Part shown: one piece after another, positions 1-8,407 of the stretch
Layout: each line of letters opens with the position of its first letter
How positions within the stretch are numbered: the first letter of the stretch is position 1
Origin: Sphingomonas sp. PL-96
GTDB lineage: Bacteria > Pseudomonadota > Alphaproteobacteria > Sphingomonadales > Sphingomonadaceae
Direction of reading: 5' to 3'
DNA length: 64,000 bases
NCBI RefSeq assembly: GCF_020707215.1
Contig: NZ_JAJFET010000006.1
Coordinates: forward strand, 62,001 to 126,000
Translations under genes and position numbers: made by a program
The notes under the pieces: model-generated
The model's database searches: none
Seen by the model: the letters and a program-made list of their open reading frames with translations, nothing else
What the model was told of the DNA's origin: nothing

Positions 1-360
1 CCCGGCGTGCAGACGCTGTTGCCCCTGATGCTGGACCATGTCGCTGCCGGCCGCCTTACCCTGCAGCGGCTGATCGACATGACGAGCGCGGGGCCGCAGC
101 GGCTGTTCGGGCTGGTGGGCAAGGGGCGGATTGCGGTCGGCTATGATGCCGACTTCACGGTCGTCGACCTGAAGAAGCGCTGGACGATCGAGGAGCCGTG
201 GTTGGCCTCGCGTGCCGGCTGGTCCCCGTTCACGGGCATGGAGCTGACCGGCAAGCCGATCGGCACGATCGTGCGCGGGCAGCAAGTCATGTGGGAAGGG
301 CAGCTCGCCTCCCAGGCCGGCGGTGCCCCGCTCCGCTTCGACGCGGTGGATTTCGGTTGA
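1..360 (+). CDS. pyrC: Dihydroorotase, C-terminal part (5' end outside window)
   Basis: The frame is open at the left edge, and about 119 C-terminal residues are visible before the TGA at 358-360. The residues at the edge (PGVQTLLPLML) match the loop before the last helices of the amidohydrolase barrel in dihydroorotases. The end (WSPFTGMELTGKPIGTIVRG) is the typical C-terminal return to the small beta domain carrying the conserved GxxxxTxVxG element. Dihydroorotase closes N-carbamoyl-aspartate to dihydroorotate in cytosolic pyrimidine synthesis. The metal ligands lie upstream of the window and cannot be checked. A catalytically dead PyrC-like subunit or an allantoinase-type hydrolase is therefore not excluded. 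Confidence 0.8.
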   Translation, partial: PGVQTLLPLMLDHVAAGRLTLQRLIDMTSAGPQRLFGLVGKGRIAVGYDADFTVVDLKKRWTIEEPWLASRAGWSPFTGMELTGKPIGTIVRGQQVMWEGQLASQAGGAPLRFDAVDFG

Positions 361-366
361 TCCTGT

Positions 367-402
367 AGCAAGGGCCGCGGGATCGCTCCCGCGGCCCTTG
401 CT
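367..402. terminator. Bidirectional terminator hairpin
   Basis: A perfect 16-bp stem (367-382 pairing with 387-402) closes a TCGC loop. It lies seven bases after the dihydroorotase stop and 20 bases from the stop of the convergent EipA gene. There is no long T-run, as is common in GC-rich genomes. Confidence 0.75.
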
Positions 403-421
403 GATCAGGCGGGGCTGCCCG

Positions 422-1162
422 TCAGAAGGGCATCCACTTCGCCTTTTCGCTGAACTTCATATAGCCGATGTTGGCGCCGAGCCGCCAACCGACGCCCAGC
501 CGCACCGGGATCAACACCACGTCCCCCCGCCGCAGGTAGCTCGCAGAGAAGCCGCCGACGAAATAGGCGCGTCCCTCTGCCTGCGGGAAGCGATGGTAGA
601 GTTCCTGCGAGTCGTAGAGGTTGTAGACCAGCACGAATACCTTGGTCGCATCGCCGCCGACGTCGAAGCCGACCGAGGGGCCCGTCCAATACACCGGACG
701 CTGTCCCTCAACCCGGTGGCTCATCACCCCCGAGCCATAGCGCAGGCCGACCACAAAGGCGCCCGCCGCCTCTCGGCCGGCAATATAGGCGTTGGGCTTT
801 CCCTGATCCTTGAGGATGTTCTCGAGGATGCCGGCAAGGCCTTCCGCGCCCTTGCCGAACACCCCCTCTGCCGCGTTGATCAGATCCTCGCGTTCATAGG
901 TGTTCGCCGATGCCATGGTTGCGCCCGGAGCCGCGGGCGCTGGAGCGGCCGGGGCAGGAGCCCGCTGCGCCGGATCGTCGGACTGGGGCGCAACGGACGT
1001 GTCCGGCTCGGGGGCAGGCGCCGCCTGCGGCTGCTGCGGCGCCGGAGCGGTATCCAGGTCACCGTCGATCGCCTCGTTCGGGTCAACGGTGCGCATCTGC
1101 GCGGCCGCGGGCGTCGCCATCGCGACGGCAACGCTCCCCAGCATCAGCCAAAACCTACGCAT
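422..1162 (-). CDS. EipA-like envelope protein (DUF1134)
   Basis: The 246-residue protein has a signal peptide (about residues 1-21, ending ATPAAAQ), an Ala/Pro-rich linker to about residue 85, and then a complete DUF1134 domain to the C-terminus. The domain contains YEREDLINAAEGVFGKGAEG and the glycine-rich GPSVGFDVGGDATKVFVLVY segment. The family prototype is Brucella EipA, a small periplasmic beta-barrel protein needed for cell-envelope integrity. The biochemical role is unknown. The start is supported by GGGGAAG four bases upstream of the ATG. The gene is convergent with the dihydroorotase gene, with the hairpin at 367-402 between them. Confidence 0.82.
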   Translation of the reverse strand: MRRFWLMLGSVAVAMATPAAAQMRTVDPNEAIDGDLDTAPAPQQPQAAPAPEPDTSVAPQSDDPAQRAPAPAAPAPAAPGATMASANTYEREDLINAAEGVFGKGAEGLAGILENILKDQGKPNAYIAGREAAGAFVVGLRYGSGVMSHRVEGQRPVYWTGPSVGFDVGGDATKVFVLVYNLYDSQELYHRFPQAEGRAYFVGGFSASYLRRGDVVLIPVRLGVGWRLGANIGYMKFSEKAKWMPF

Positions 1163-1325
1163 GTCACTTCCCCGCTTATCAACCCGGACCCTCTATCCGC
1201 GCCTGCCGCTTGCGCTGCAATGAATGGCGCGGTGAGCCGAGTCCTACACGCGCTCGAAAAGCGATGCGACCCCAGTTGATCCCGGCCCACATGCTGTCTA
1301 TAGCCCCGCCCTCAGAGCCGTTCCC

Positions 1326-1418
1326 GGAGACGTGGGTGAGTGGCTGAAACCAGCGGTTTGCTAAACCGCCGTACCGGGATTACTGGTACCGAGGGTTCGA
1401 ATCCCTCCGTCTCCGCCA
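1326..1418 (+). tRNA. tRNA-Ser(GCT)
   Basis: The acceptor stem GGAGACG (1326-1332) pairs with CGTCTCC (1408-1414), followed by discriminator G1415 and an encoded CCA (1416-1418). The anticodon stem GCGGT/ACCGC (1353-1357/1365-1369) frames anticodon GCT at 1360-1362, which reads AGC and AGU. A long variable arm and the GGTTCGAATCC T-loop give the class II structure expected of tRNA-Ser. The length is 93 bases including CCA. Confidence 0.96.
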
Positions 1419-1683
1419 AAACTGCCTGAATCACTACATTTCACCGAGCCGCAGCCACCGGCCGCGCTGGTCGTGTGTCCTGCGCGGCTCTGCCCCTTTT
1501 TGTGCCGCCCCCACGCGCGCGGCGGCGCTTGGGCGGGCGTCCGATCAGTTGAGGCAGATACCCGGCACCTTATCCGTCATGTGAGAATCTTCCCGGATCC
1601 CGCGCCCTGACGAACCCACTGCAACAGTGATGTCACAAAAGGGACGCAGTGGCGCCACCGAACAAGGGGTTCGGGGAAGTATC

Positions 1684-4509
1684 ATGGCGAGAGTTTCGGC
1701 GCGGCTGCGCCTTCTGCTGGGTTCGGCACTGTTGGTCGCGCCTGTTGCCGCATTCGCAGGCCAGGTCGCGGGCACGGTTTCGGACGCGAGCGGAACCCGC
1801 ACGCTGGCCAGCGCAGAGGTGACGCTGGTCGAACTCGGCCGCAGCGTCGAGGCGGATCGGGAAGGCCGCTACCGCTTCAGCGACGTGCCGGCCGGCACCT
1901 ATACGCTGCGCGTCCGCTATGTCGGGGCCGAGCCGGTTGAAATGCCGATCACGGTCGATGCGAGCGGCGACCTGACCCAGGACGTTTCGGTTGGCGGCAA
2001 CGATACCATTCTGGTGACCGGGCAGCGCGCGAACCTCGCCAGCGCGCTCAGCCGCCAGCGTGGCGCGGACGGCGTTGAGAGCGTGCTGACCCGCGATTCA
2101 ATCGGCCAGTTCCCTGACCAGAACGTCGCCGAATCCGTGCGTCGCGCCCCCGGCGTCAACGTGCTGAACGATCAGGGCGAGGGCCGCTTCATTGCGGTCC
2201 GCGGCCTCGACCCGTCGCTGAACGCCGCGTCGCTGAACGGCGTCCGGGTGCCCGCGCCGGAGGCGGACACCCGCTCGGTCGCGCTCGACGTGGTCGCGTC
2301 GGAACTGATCGAGTCGATCGAGATCAAGAAGTCGCTGACCCCGGACATGGATGCCGACACCATCGGCGCCTCCGTCGAGATCAAGACGACCAGCGCGTTC
2401 GACCGCAAGAAGGACCTGCTCGCCGCGTCGATCGAGGGATCGTACAACAACTATTCCAACGAGGTGACGCCCAAGGGCAGCGTCAACTTCTCGACCCGCA
2501 TCAGCGACAATTTCGGCGTGTCGGGTGGCGCATCCTATTACCTGCGCAAGTTCGAGACGGACAATGTCGAGATGGACGGCTGGAACGTCGACGATGCGGG
2601 CAACGGCTTTGCCGACACCGTCGAGTATCGCGACTATGATGTGCGTCGCCTGCGCACGGGCGGTTCGCTGTCGTTCGACTGGCGGCCGAGCGACACCACC
2701 ACGCTGTACGCCCGCGGTATCTACAATCGCTTCTCCGACCAGGAGGATCGCCGCCGCCTGATCTTCGAGATGGACGAGGATCCCGCCACGTCGACGGGCA
2801 GCACGGCCAGCTTCGACAGCGCAGACGGCCGGATCCGGGTGGAACGCGACCTGAAGGATCGCTTCGAGAAGCAGACCATCCAGTCCTACAGCGTCGGCGG
2901 CGAGACCAACACGGGCCCGTGGCGCCTGCAATATTCTGCGGCATGGTCCCGCGCGTCCGAGCTGGAGAACGGCTCGATCGACCCGATCACCTTCCGCCGT
3001 GACTTCGAGGGTGAGGAAGGCGACGACCTGACCGTCGGCTTCGACTATTCCAACTATCTGCTGCCCAGCTTCACCGTCGGCGGCGCCAGCGCGGCCGAGT
3101 TCAGCGATCCCAGCGCCTATGCGTTCGACAGCTTCGATCGCACGACGCTGAGCCGATCGACCGATCGCGAGTGGAATTTCCGCGGCGATGTGACTCGCAG
3201 CTTCGCGCTGGCGGAAGGCAGCTTCGACGTCCAGTTCGGCGGCAAGGCCCGGCTGCGTCGCAAGCAGTACGACCTGAACGTCGACACGTTTGACGGCTAT
3301 GACGGCGACTTCACGCTGGCCGACGTGGTGGGAGGCCAGACCTATCGGCTCGCGGAGCTTGGGCCGGTCGTCGCCAAGAAGGGCGAGCGCGGCTTCCTCG
3401 ACACGAATGCGGGCGGGTTCGAGCTCGACACGCTGGGCTCGGCGTTCGCCTCGGTGGTCGAGGATTATCGCGTCGATGAGGACATCTACGCGGGCTATCT
3501 GCTCGGACGCTACCAGTCCGGGCCGCTGCGGATGATCGGCGGCGTGCGCATGGAGCACACGCGCAACGACATCAACGGCAACACCGTCACGCTGAACGAG
3601 GACGGCGAAGACGACGAACAGCTGATCGTCACGCCCAACCAGATCCGCCGCAGCTACACCGACTGGCTACCGAGCGCCCTGGTTCGCTATGAGGCGACCG
3701 ATCAGGTCGTGCTGCGCGCGGGCGTGTTCAAGAGCCTGGTACGCCCCAGCATCGGCCAGCTCGCCCCGCGCTTTTCCGTCGAGCGCGATGGTGACGATGC
3801 CGAAGGCGCGTTCGGCAATCCCGACCTGAAGCCCTATCGCGCATGGAACGTGGACCTGGGCTTCGAATGGTATTTCGCCAGCGCCAGCGTGCTGCAGTTC
3901 GGCGTGTTCGCGAAGGACATCAAGGACTACATCACCACTGTGACGTTCGAGGGCGACGACGCGCCCTATAACGGCAGCTATCGCGGCATCGCCTTCACCG
4001 AAGCCGACATTCCGCTCAACATGGGCAAGGCCAAGGTCCGCGGCATCGAAGTCGCTTATTCGCAGGCCTATACCATGCTCCCGGCACCGTTCGATGGCCT
4101 GCTGACCAACTTCAACTACACCTTCACCGACGGCCATACGCAGACGTTCGACGGGGACACCGGGGGCTTGCGCGACATTCCGCTGCCCGCCTCGTCCAAG
4201 CACACGTTCAACGCCGTGCTCGGCTATGAAAAGGGGCCGATCAGCCTGCGCCTGGCTGGCACCTATCGCGACAAGTACCTGGACGAGGTGCAGGCAGTCG
4301 CGGCCGAGGACCGCTATGTGCGCGAGCATTTCCAGCTGGACGCCAGCGCGCGCTTCCGCCTGACGCCGAACGTCCAGCTGTTCGGCGAGTGGGTGAACAT
4401 CAACAACGCGAAGTACGTGGCCTATCAGAACGCACCGATCACGCGCCGCCTGCTGCAATATGAAGAATATTCCTACACGCTGAAGTTCGGCGTGCGGGCG
4501 AACTTCTGA
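1684..4509 (+). CDS. TonB-dependent receptor with N-terminal carboxypeptidase-regulatory-like domain
   Basis: This 941-residue outer-membrane receptor has a signal peptide (about 1-25), a carboxypeptidase-regulatory-like Ig fold (about 27-105: QVAGTVSDASG to the PAGTYTLRVRYVG strand), a TonB box (DTILVTGQ, about 108-115), a plug and a long C-terminal barrel ending in ...KFGVRANF. The plug and barrel resemble the group of TonB receptors associated with carbohydrate uptake (IGQFPDQNVAESVRRAPGVN). The ATG at 1684 is chosen because GGGGAAGT precedes it and a normal signal peptide follows. The upstream in-frame ATG at 1627 would add 19 residues that do not look like a signal peptide. A small hairpin (CCGAAC/GTTCGG, 1658-1674) lies just before the ribosome-binding site. 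The stop TGA (4507-4509) overlaps the next ATG by one base, so a shared function with the phosphatase is likely. The substrate is unknown. Confidence 0.9.
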   Translation: MARVSARLRLLLGSALLVAPVAAFAGQVAGTVSDASGTRTLASAEVTLVELGRSVEADREGRYRFSDVPAGTYTLRVRYVGAEPVEMPITVDASGDLTQDVSVGGNDTILVTGQRANLASALSRQRGADGVESVLTRDSIGQFPDQNVAESVRRAPGVNVLNDQGEGRFIAVRGLDPSLNAASLNGVRVPAPEADTRSVALDVVASELIESIEIKKSLTPDMDADTIGASVEIKTTSAFDRKKDLLAASIEGSYNNYSNEVTPKGSVNFSTRISDNFGVSGGASYYLRKFETDNVEMDGWNVDDAGNGFADTVEYRDYDVRRLRTGGSLSFDWRPSDTTTLYARGIYNRFSDQEDRRRLIFEMDEDPATSTGSTASFDSADGRIRVERDLKDRFEKQTIQSYSVGGETNTGPWRLQYSAAWSRASELENGSIDPITFRRDFEGEEGDDLTVGFDYSNYLLPSFTVGGASAAEFSDPSAYAFDSFDRTTLSRSTDREWNFRGDVTRSFALAEGSFDVQFGGKARLRRKQYDLNVDTFDGYDGDFTLADVVGGQTYRLAELGPVVAKKGERGFLDTNAGGFELDTLGSAFASVVEDYRVDEDIYAGYLLGRYQSGPLRMIGGVRMEHTRNDINGNTVTLNEDGEDDEQLIVTPNQIRRSYTDWLPSALVRYEATDQVVLRAGVFKSLVRPSIGQLAPRFSVERDGDDAEGAFGNPDLKPYRAWNVDLGFEWYFASASVLQFGVFAKDIKDYITTVTFEGDDAPYNGSYRGIAFTEADIPLNMGKAKVRGIEVAYSQAYTMLPAPFDGLLTNFNYTFTDGHTQTFDGDTGGLRDIPLPASSKHTFNAVLGYEKGPISLRLAGTYRDKYLDEVQAVAAEDRYVREHFQLDASARFRLTPNVQLFGEWVNINNAKYVAYQNAPITRRLLQYEEYSYTLKFGVRANF

Positions 4510-5906
4510 TGCGGGTGTTGTGGGTCGCAGCGGCGCTGCTGTCGGCTGCTCCCGCCCTTGCCCAGGCACCGGCGACCTCGGCGGTGCCGCGCACGCCGGG
4601 GCTGCCCTATGCTCCGCGCAACCTTCCCGACCGGATCGTGCTCACCGCGGGCGCCGACCCTGCGCACGAGATGGCAGTCGCGTTCCGGACCGACCGGAAC
4701 CAGGCGACTGCCGAGGCGCAGATCGCGGTCGCCGTCGACGGCCCGACGCTGGAGCGGCAGGCACGCACGCTTTCTGGCACCACCCGGTCGATCGACAGCG
4801 CCAACGGCCCTGCCAACTATCATCAGATCCGCTTCACCGGCCTGGAGCCGGACCGGACCTATGCCTATCGTGTGAAGGGGGCAGCGGGCTGGACCGAATG
4901 GTTGCAGTTCCGTACTGCCGCTGATCGGTTCCGCCCGTTCCGCTTCCTGTATCTGGGCGATACCCAGAACGGCATCCTGACCTATGCCGCGCGCGTGATC
5001 CGGCAGGGCTTTGCCGAGGGCAGGATCGCGCTGACGGTGCATGCCGGCGATCTTGCCGCCCAGCGCGACGACCTGGACCATGACGACGAATGGGGCGAGT
5101 GGAACCAGGCGGGCGGCTACAACTACAGCCAAATCCCGCAGCTGCCGGCGACCGGCAACCACGAATATGTCGACCACATGCTCCCCGACGGCCGGGAAAG
5201 CCGCAAGCTCGGGCCCTATTGGCCGCTGCAGTTCGCGCTGCCGGCGAATGGCGTCGACCCGGTCAAGGCGACGACCTATTTCGTCGACTATCAGGGCGTT
5301 CGGTTCGTGATCCTGGACGGCACCGCCGCGCTCGACCTGAACGCGCTCGACCAGCAGACCCGATGGCTGGACGCGACGCTGGCGGCGAGCACCGCCAAGT
5401 GGAATGTCGTGCTGTTCCACCAGCCGATCTTCACCTGCGCGCGGCCCAACGACACGGAGAAGCTGAAGGCCGCGTGGAAGCCGATCTTCGACCGCCGTCG
5501 CGTCGACCTGGTGCTGCAGGGCCATGACCATTGCTACAGCCGCCTGACCGCCGAGGCGGGCCGGGAAGCCGGGCGCGCGGCGCGAGCCAAGGGGGCGACG
5601 CAGGGGCCGGTCTATCTCGTCTCAGTCACCGGATCGAAGATGTACGGCCTGAACGACCGGGCGCGCACCCAGCCGGATCGCACGGCCGAGGATACCGAGC
5701 TGTTCCAGATCGTCGACGTGGACGCCGGCAAGCTCCAGTTCCGCACCTATACCGCCAGCGGCACGCTGTACGACGGGTTCGACTTGGAGCGCGGCAGCGA
5801 CGGCCGCAACCGGTTGAAGGAACTGCCGGACACGCTGCCGCGGGTGCGGACCTGCACGGGCGAGGTTGGTCCCGACGGCGGGCCGTGCCTGGGCCGCGCG
5901 AAATAG
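4509..5906 (+). CDS. Secreted purple-acid-phosphatase-like metallophosphoesterase
   Basis: The 465-residue protein has a signal peptide (1-19, ending APALAQ), an N-terminal fibronectin-III-like domain (about 35-130) as in purple acid phosphatases, and a calcineurin-like catalytic domain (about 145-345). Metal-site motifs are visible: GDT with Asp151, GDL with Asp181, GNHE (Asn217-His218), LFHQ with His304 and GHDH (His339, His341). The Tyr three residues after the second Asp, which gives purple acid phosphatases their colour and binds Fe(III), is Ala184 here. The metal centre is therefore probably different from a classical Fe(III) one. It should act on phosphate esters in the periplasm or outside the cell. 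TGATG coupling to the preceding receptor suggests that it releases phosphate from, or trims, the imported compound. The exact substrate cannot be read from the sequence. Confidence 0.88.
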   Translation: MRVLWVAAALLSAAPALAQAPATSAVPRTPGLPYAPRNLPDRIVLTAGADPAHEMAVAFRTDRNQATAEAQIAVAVDGPTLERQARTLSGTTRSIDSANGPANYHQIRFTGLEPDRTYAYRVKGAAGWTEWLQFRTAADRFRPFRFLYLGDTQNGILTYAARVIRQGFAEGRIALTVHAGDLAAQRDDLDHDDEWGEWNQAGGYNYSQIPQLPATGNHEYVDHMLPDGRESRKLGPYWPLQFALPANGVDPVKATTYFVDYQGVRFVILDGTAALDLNALDQQTRWLDATLAASTAKWNVVLFHQPIFTCARPNDTEKLKAAWKPIFDRRRVDLVLQGHDHCYSRLTAEAGREAGRAARAKGATQGPVYLVSVTGSKMYGLNDRARTQPDRTAEDTELFQIVDVDAGKLQFRTYTASGTLYDGFDLERGSDGRNRLKELPDTLPRVRTCTGEVGPDGGPCLGRAK

Positions 5907-5969
5907 CGGCAAAGGGGGTGGTGCCCGCTTCCGGAAAGACACAGGGCCCCTCTTGCGCTACGGTCGGGC

Positions 5970-6236
5970 ATGGACTTCGACCAACTGCTCGTGCGCTTCT
6001 TCAACACGGAAGATCTCGCCACCCTGTCGCCGGCGGAAGTTTCCGACGGCCTGGAGCGCCTGCGGATCGAGTTCGGCCTGGAGCAGGACAGCGGCCGTCG
6101 GTTCGCGCTGTGGTGCCTGATGTACATGCTGGGCGCGGCGCCGGACCTCGACGTGGCGTTCAAGGACGCGGGCGACCGGGAGGCTGCACGCGACTTCATG
6201 GACGCGATCGATCGCGAGATGGAAGAAGACGACTAG
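5970..6236 (+). CDS. Small acidic protein of unknown function
   Basis: This 88-residue protein is rich in Asp and Glu and has no signal peptide or membrane segment. It is predicted to be mostly helical, with the sequence FALWCLMYMLGAAPDLDVAF in the middle and a DREMEEDD tail. I do not recognise a named family. It lies between the phosphatase and GH92 genes, with 63 bases before it and 109 after it, on the same strand. Codon use with strong third-position GC and a clean stop support a real gene. No strong ribosome-binding site is visible, so the start is less certain. Confidence 0.6.
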   Translation: MDFDQLLVRFFNTEDLATLSPAEVSDGLERLRIEFGLEQDSGRRFALWCLMYMLGAAPDLDVAFKDAGDREAARDFMDAIDREMEEDD

Positions 6237-6345
6237 CCGCCTGTGCCCGGCCCGTGCAGCATCGCTGCCGGAAGCGCGGTAGTTTCCGCTGGTCCGCTAC
6301 CGTTTCGGCTCGCGCGACCTGGCCGCACTCCGTAGAGGCTCACGC

Positions 6346-8382
6346 ATGATCCGCACGACCCTCGGCCTCGCCCTGCTCCTGTTCTCCACGGCTGCGGCGG
6401 CGCAGCGTTCGGCGGAGCCGGTCGACCTCGTCGATCCGTTTGTCGGCACCTCGGGCGACCATGGCCAGCTCACGCCTGCCGCGACCGGGCCCTATGGCAT
6501 GGTCCAGTTGTCGCCGGACACCCGTCCGGCCGAACACGCCGGCTATGACTTCGCCGCGACCCAGCTGACCGGCTTCTCGCACACCCGTGCGGTGGGGGTG
6601 GGTTGCGGCGGCGGCGGCGGCGACCTTCACGTGGCGGTCGGCTATGCGGGCGATGCGCCGCTGTGGCGCATGGACAAGGCGTCGGAGAAAGCGGCGCCCG
6701 GCTGGTATCGGGTGCGCTACGGCAGCGGTATCACCGCAGAGCTTGCAGCGATCGGGGCCGCAGGCATTTCCCGCTTCACCCTGCCGCGCGCCGGAACCGT
6801 GCGCGTCGTGCTGGATCCGCGGCACGGCTATACCAAGCGCAAGAGCGCCGAGTGGACGGGGACCGCGGCCCGGGACCTGCGCGGCCGGATGTCGGCCGGC
6901 ACGGTGTGCGACAACGGCACCTATCACTTGGCCTTCGCCGCTGCGTTGACGCTGAACGGCAAGCCAGTGACGGCCGCCGCCATCCCGCTTGCCGGTGACA
7001 AGCTTGCCTTCGACCTGCCGGTCGCGGCGGGTGCGCAGGTCGAGTTGCGCACCGGGCTGTCGGTAGTCGACCCACAATCGGCGCACGGCGTGCTGGACGC
7101 GATGATCGGCCGCCGGACGCTGGAACAGGTTCGCGCCGGCGCGCGCACCGCCTGGGCAGCCGAACTGGGCCGAGTGCGCGTTCCCGGTACCGGCGAGCGC
7201 GCCCGGCTGGTCTATACGCACCTGTTCAGGGCAATGCAGACGCCGGCGCGGATCGACGACATGGACGGCCGCTATCGCCGATCCGACGGCACGCTGCACC
7301 AGGTTCCGCGCGGGCACCATCGCTATGCCGGCTGGGCGGTCTGGGACAATTACCGCACCCAGCTGCCGCTGATCGGCCTGCTCGACACCCCACGCGCTGC
7401 CGACATCGCCGCGTCGCTGGCCGAGCTCTACATGGCGGGCAAGGCGCAATGGGCGACCCAGCACGAACCGTTCATCACCGTGCGCACCGAGCATGCCGGC
7501 ATCGCGCTGCTCGACTTCCGGCGCAAGGGCATCGGCGGGTTCGACGCCGCACGCGTGCTTCCGCTGATGGTGGAGGAACTGCGCGGGCTGCCGCGCGAGA
7601 CGCCCGACCAGCAGATCGAAACCGCCTATGACGCCTGGGCTGCCGCCGAGCTTGCGCAGGACCTGGGCCAGTCGGCGTTGTCGCAGACACTGCGCGCCGA
7701 TGCACTGTCCTACCGCCCGATGTGGGAAAAGGTGTTCCGCGAGATCGGTCCCGATTCCGACACGGTGAAGGCGCGCGGGCTCTACCAGGGCACGCTGTGG
7801 CAATATCGCTGGGCGCCGGTGTTCGACCTCGACTGGGTGGTGAACCAGGGCCTTGGCCGCGCACGCTTCAACGCCGAGCTCGCGCGGTTCTTTGACGAGG
7901 GGCTGTTCAACATGACGAACCAGCCCGACATCCAGGCACCGTTCCTGTTCGCGATGACGGGCCAACCCCAGCGCACGCGGGAGTTGGTGAATACCATCCT
8001 CCACCAGCCGATGGACCATTGGTACACCAATGCCGGCAAGCGCCCGGCGCCCTGGCATGGCCGCGCCTTTGCGCTCGACCCGGTGGGCTATGCGGATGGA
8101 ATGGACGACGACGCGGGCGGCATGGCGTCCTGGTATGTGTGGGCGTCGCTGGGCCTGTACCCGCTGGCGCCGGGCAAGCCCTTCTACGTGACCACGCCGC
8201 CCGCGTTTGACCACGCCGAGGTCCAGCTGGGGAACGGCCGCCGCCTGGTCGTCAGGACGACAGGGGCCGCGCGAGCAGGGGCATGGCAGATGCGTTGGAA
8301 CGGGCAGCCCTTGAAGGGCTATTCCGTGGACCATGCACTGATCGCGCAAGGCGGAACGCTGGAGTTCGTCTTCCGCGACTAG
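6346..8382 (+). CDS. GH92 family glycosidase with Gln at the catalytic-acid position (possible mannosyl-phosphodiester hydrolase)
   Basis: The 678-residue secreted protein has a signal peptide (1-19, ending AAAAQ). It carries the GH92 N-terminal beta-sandwich (VDPFVGTSGDHGQLTPAATG, GFSHTRAVGVGC) and the (alpha/alpha)6 barrel, including HRYAGWAVWDNYRTQLPL and the late MDDDAGGMASWYVWASLGLY motif, which matches GNDD-GQMSAWYVF of the family. Typical GH92 enzymes are Ca-dependent exo-alpha-mannosidases with TEGNxWQY, where Glu is the general acid. Here the same place reads YQGTLWQYRW, with Gln481, and the usual HHVPY segment reads IQAPF. Gln at this position is known for a GH92 enzyme that hydrolyses mannose-1-phospho-6-mannose, where no strong acid is needed. 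The neighbouring phosphatase fits that idea. GAGG lies seven bases upstream of the ATG. Exo-alpha-mannosidase activity is the default alternative. Confidence 0.85.
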   Translation: MIRTTLGLALLLFSTAAAAQRSAEPVDLVDPFVGTSGDHGQLTPAATGPYGMVQLSPDTRPAEHAGYDFAATQLTGFSHTRAVGVGCGGGGGDLHVAVGYAGDAPLWRMDKASEKAAPGWYRVRYGSGITAELAAIGAAGISRFTLPRAGTVRVVLDPRHGYTKRKSAEWTGTAARDLRGRMSAGTVCDNGTYHLAFAAALTLNGKPVTAAAIPLAGDKLAFDLPVAAGAQVELRTGLSVVDPQSAHGVLDAMIGRRTLEQVRAGARTAWAAELGRVRVPGTGERARLVYTHLFRAMQTPARIDDMDGRYRRSDGTLHQVPRGHHRYAGWAVWDNYRTQLPLIGLLDTPRAADIAASLAELYMAGKAQWATQHEPFITVRTEHAGIALLDFRRKGIGGFDAARVLPLMVEELRGLPRETPDQQIETAYDAWAAAELAQDLGQSALSQTLRADALSYRPMWEKVFREIGPDSDTVKARGLYQGTLWQYRWAPVFDLDWVVNQGLGRARFNAELARFFDEGLFNMTNQPDIQAPFLFAMTGQPQRTRELVNTILHQPMDHWYTNAGKRPAPWHGRAFALDPVGYADGMDDDAGGMASWYVWASLGLYPLAPGKPFYVTTPPAFDHAEVQLGNGRRLVVRTTGAARAGAWQMRWNGQPLKGYSVDHALIAQGGTLEFVFRD

Positions 8383-8407
8383 TTGCCGCCGCTGCGACGC
8401 AAAGGCC

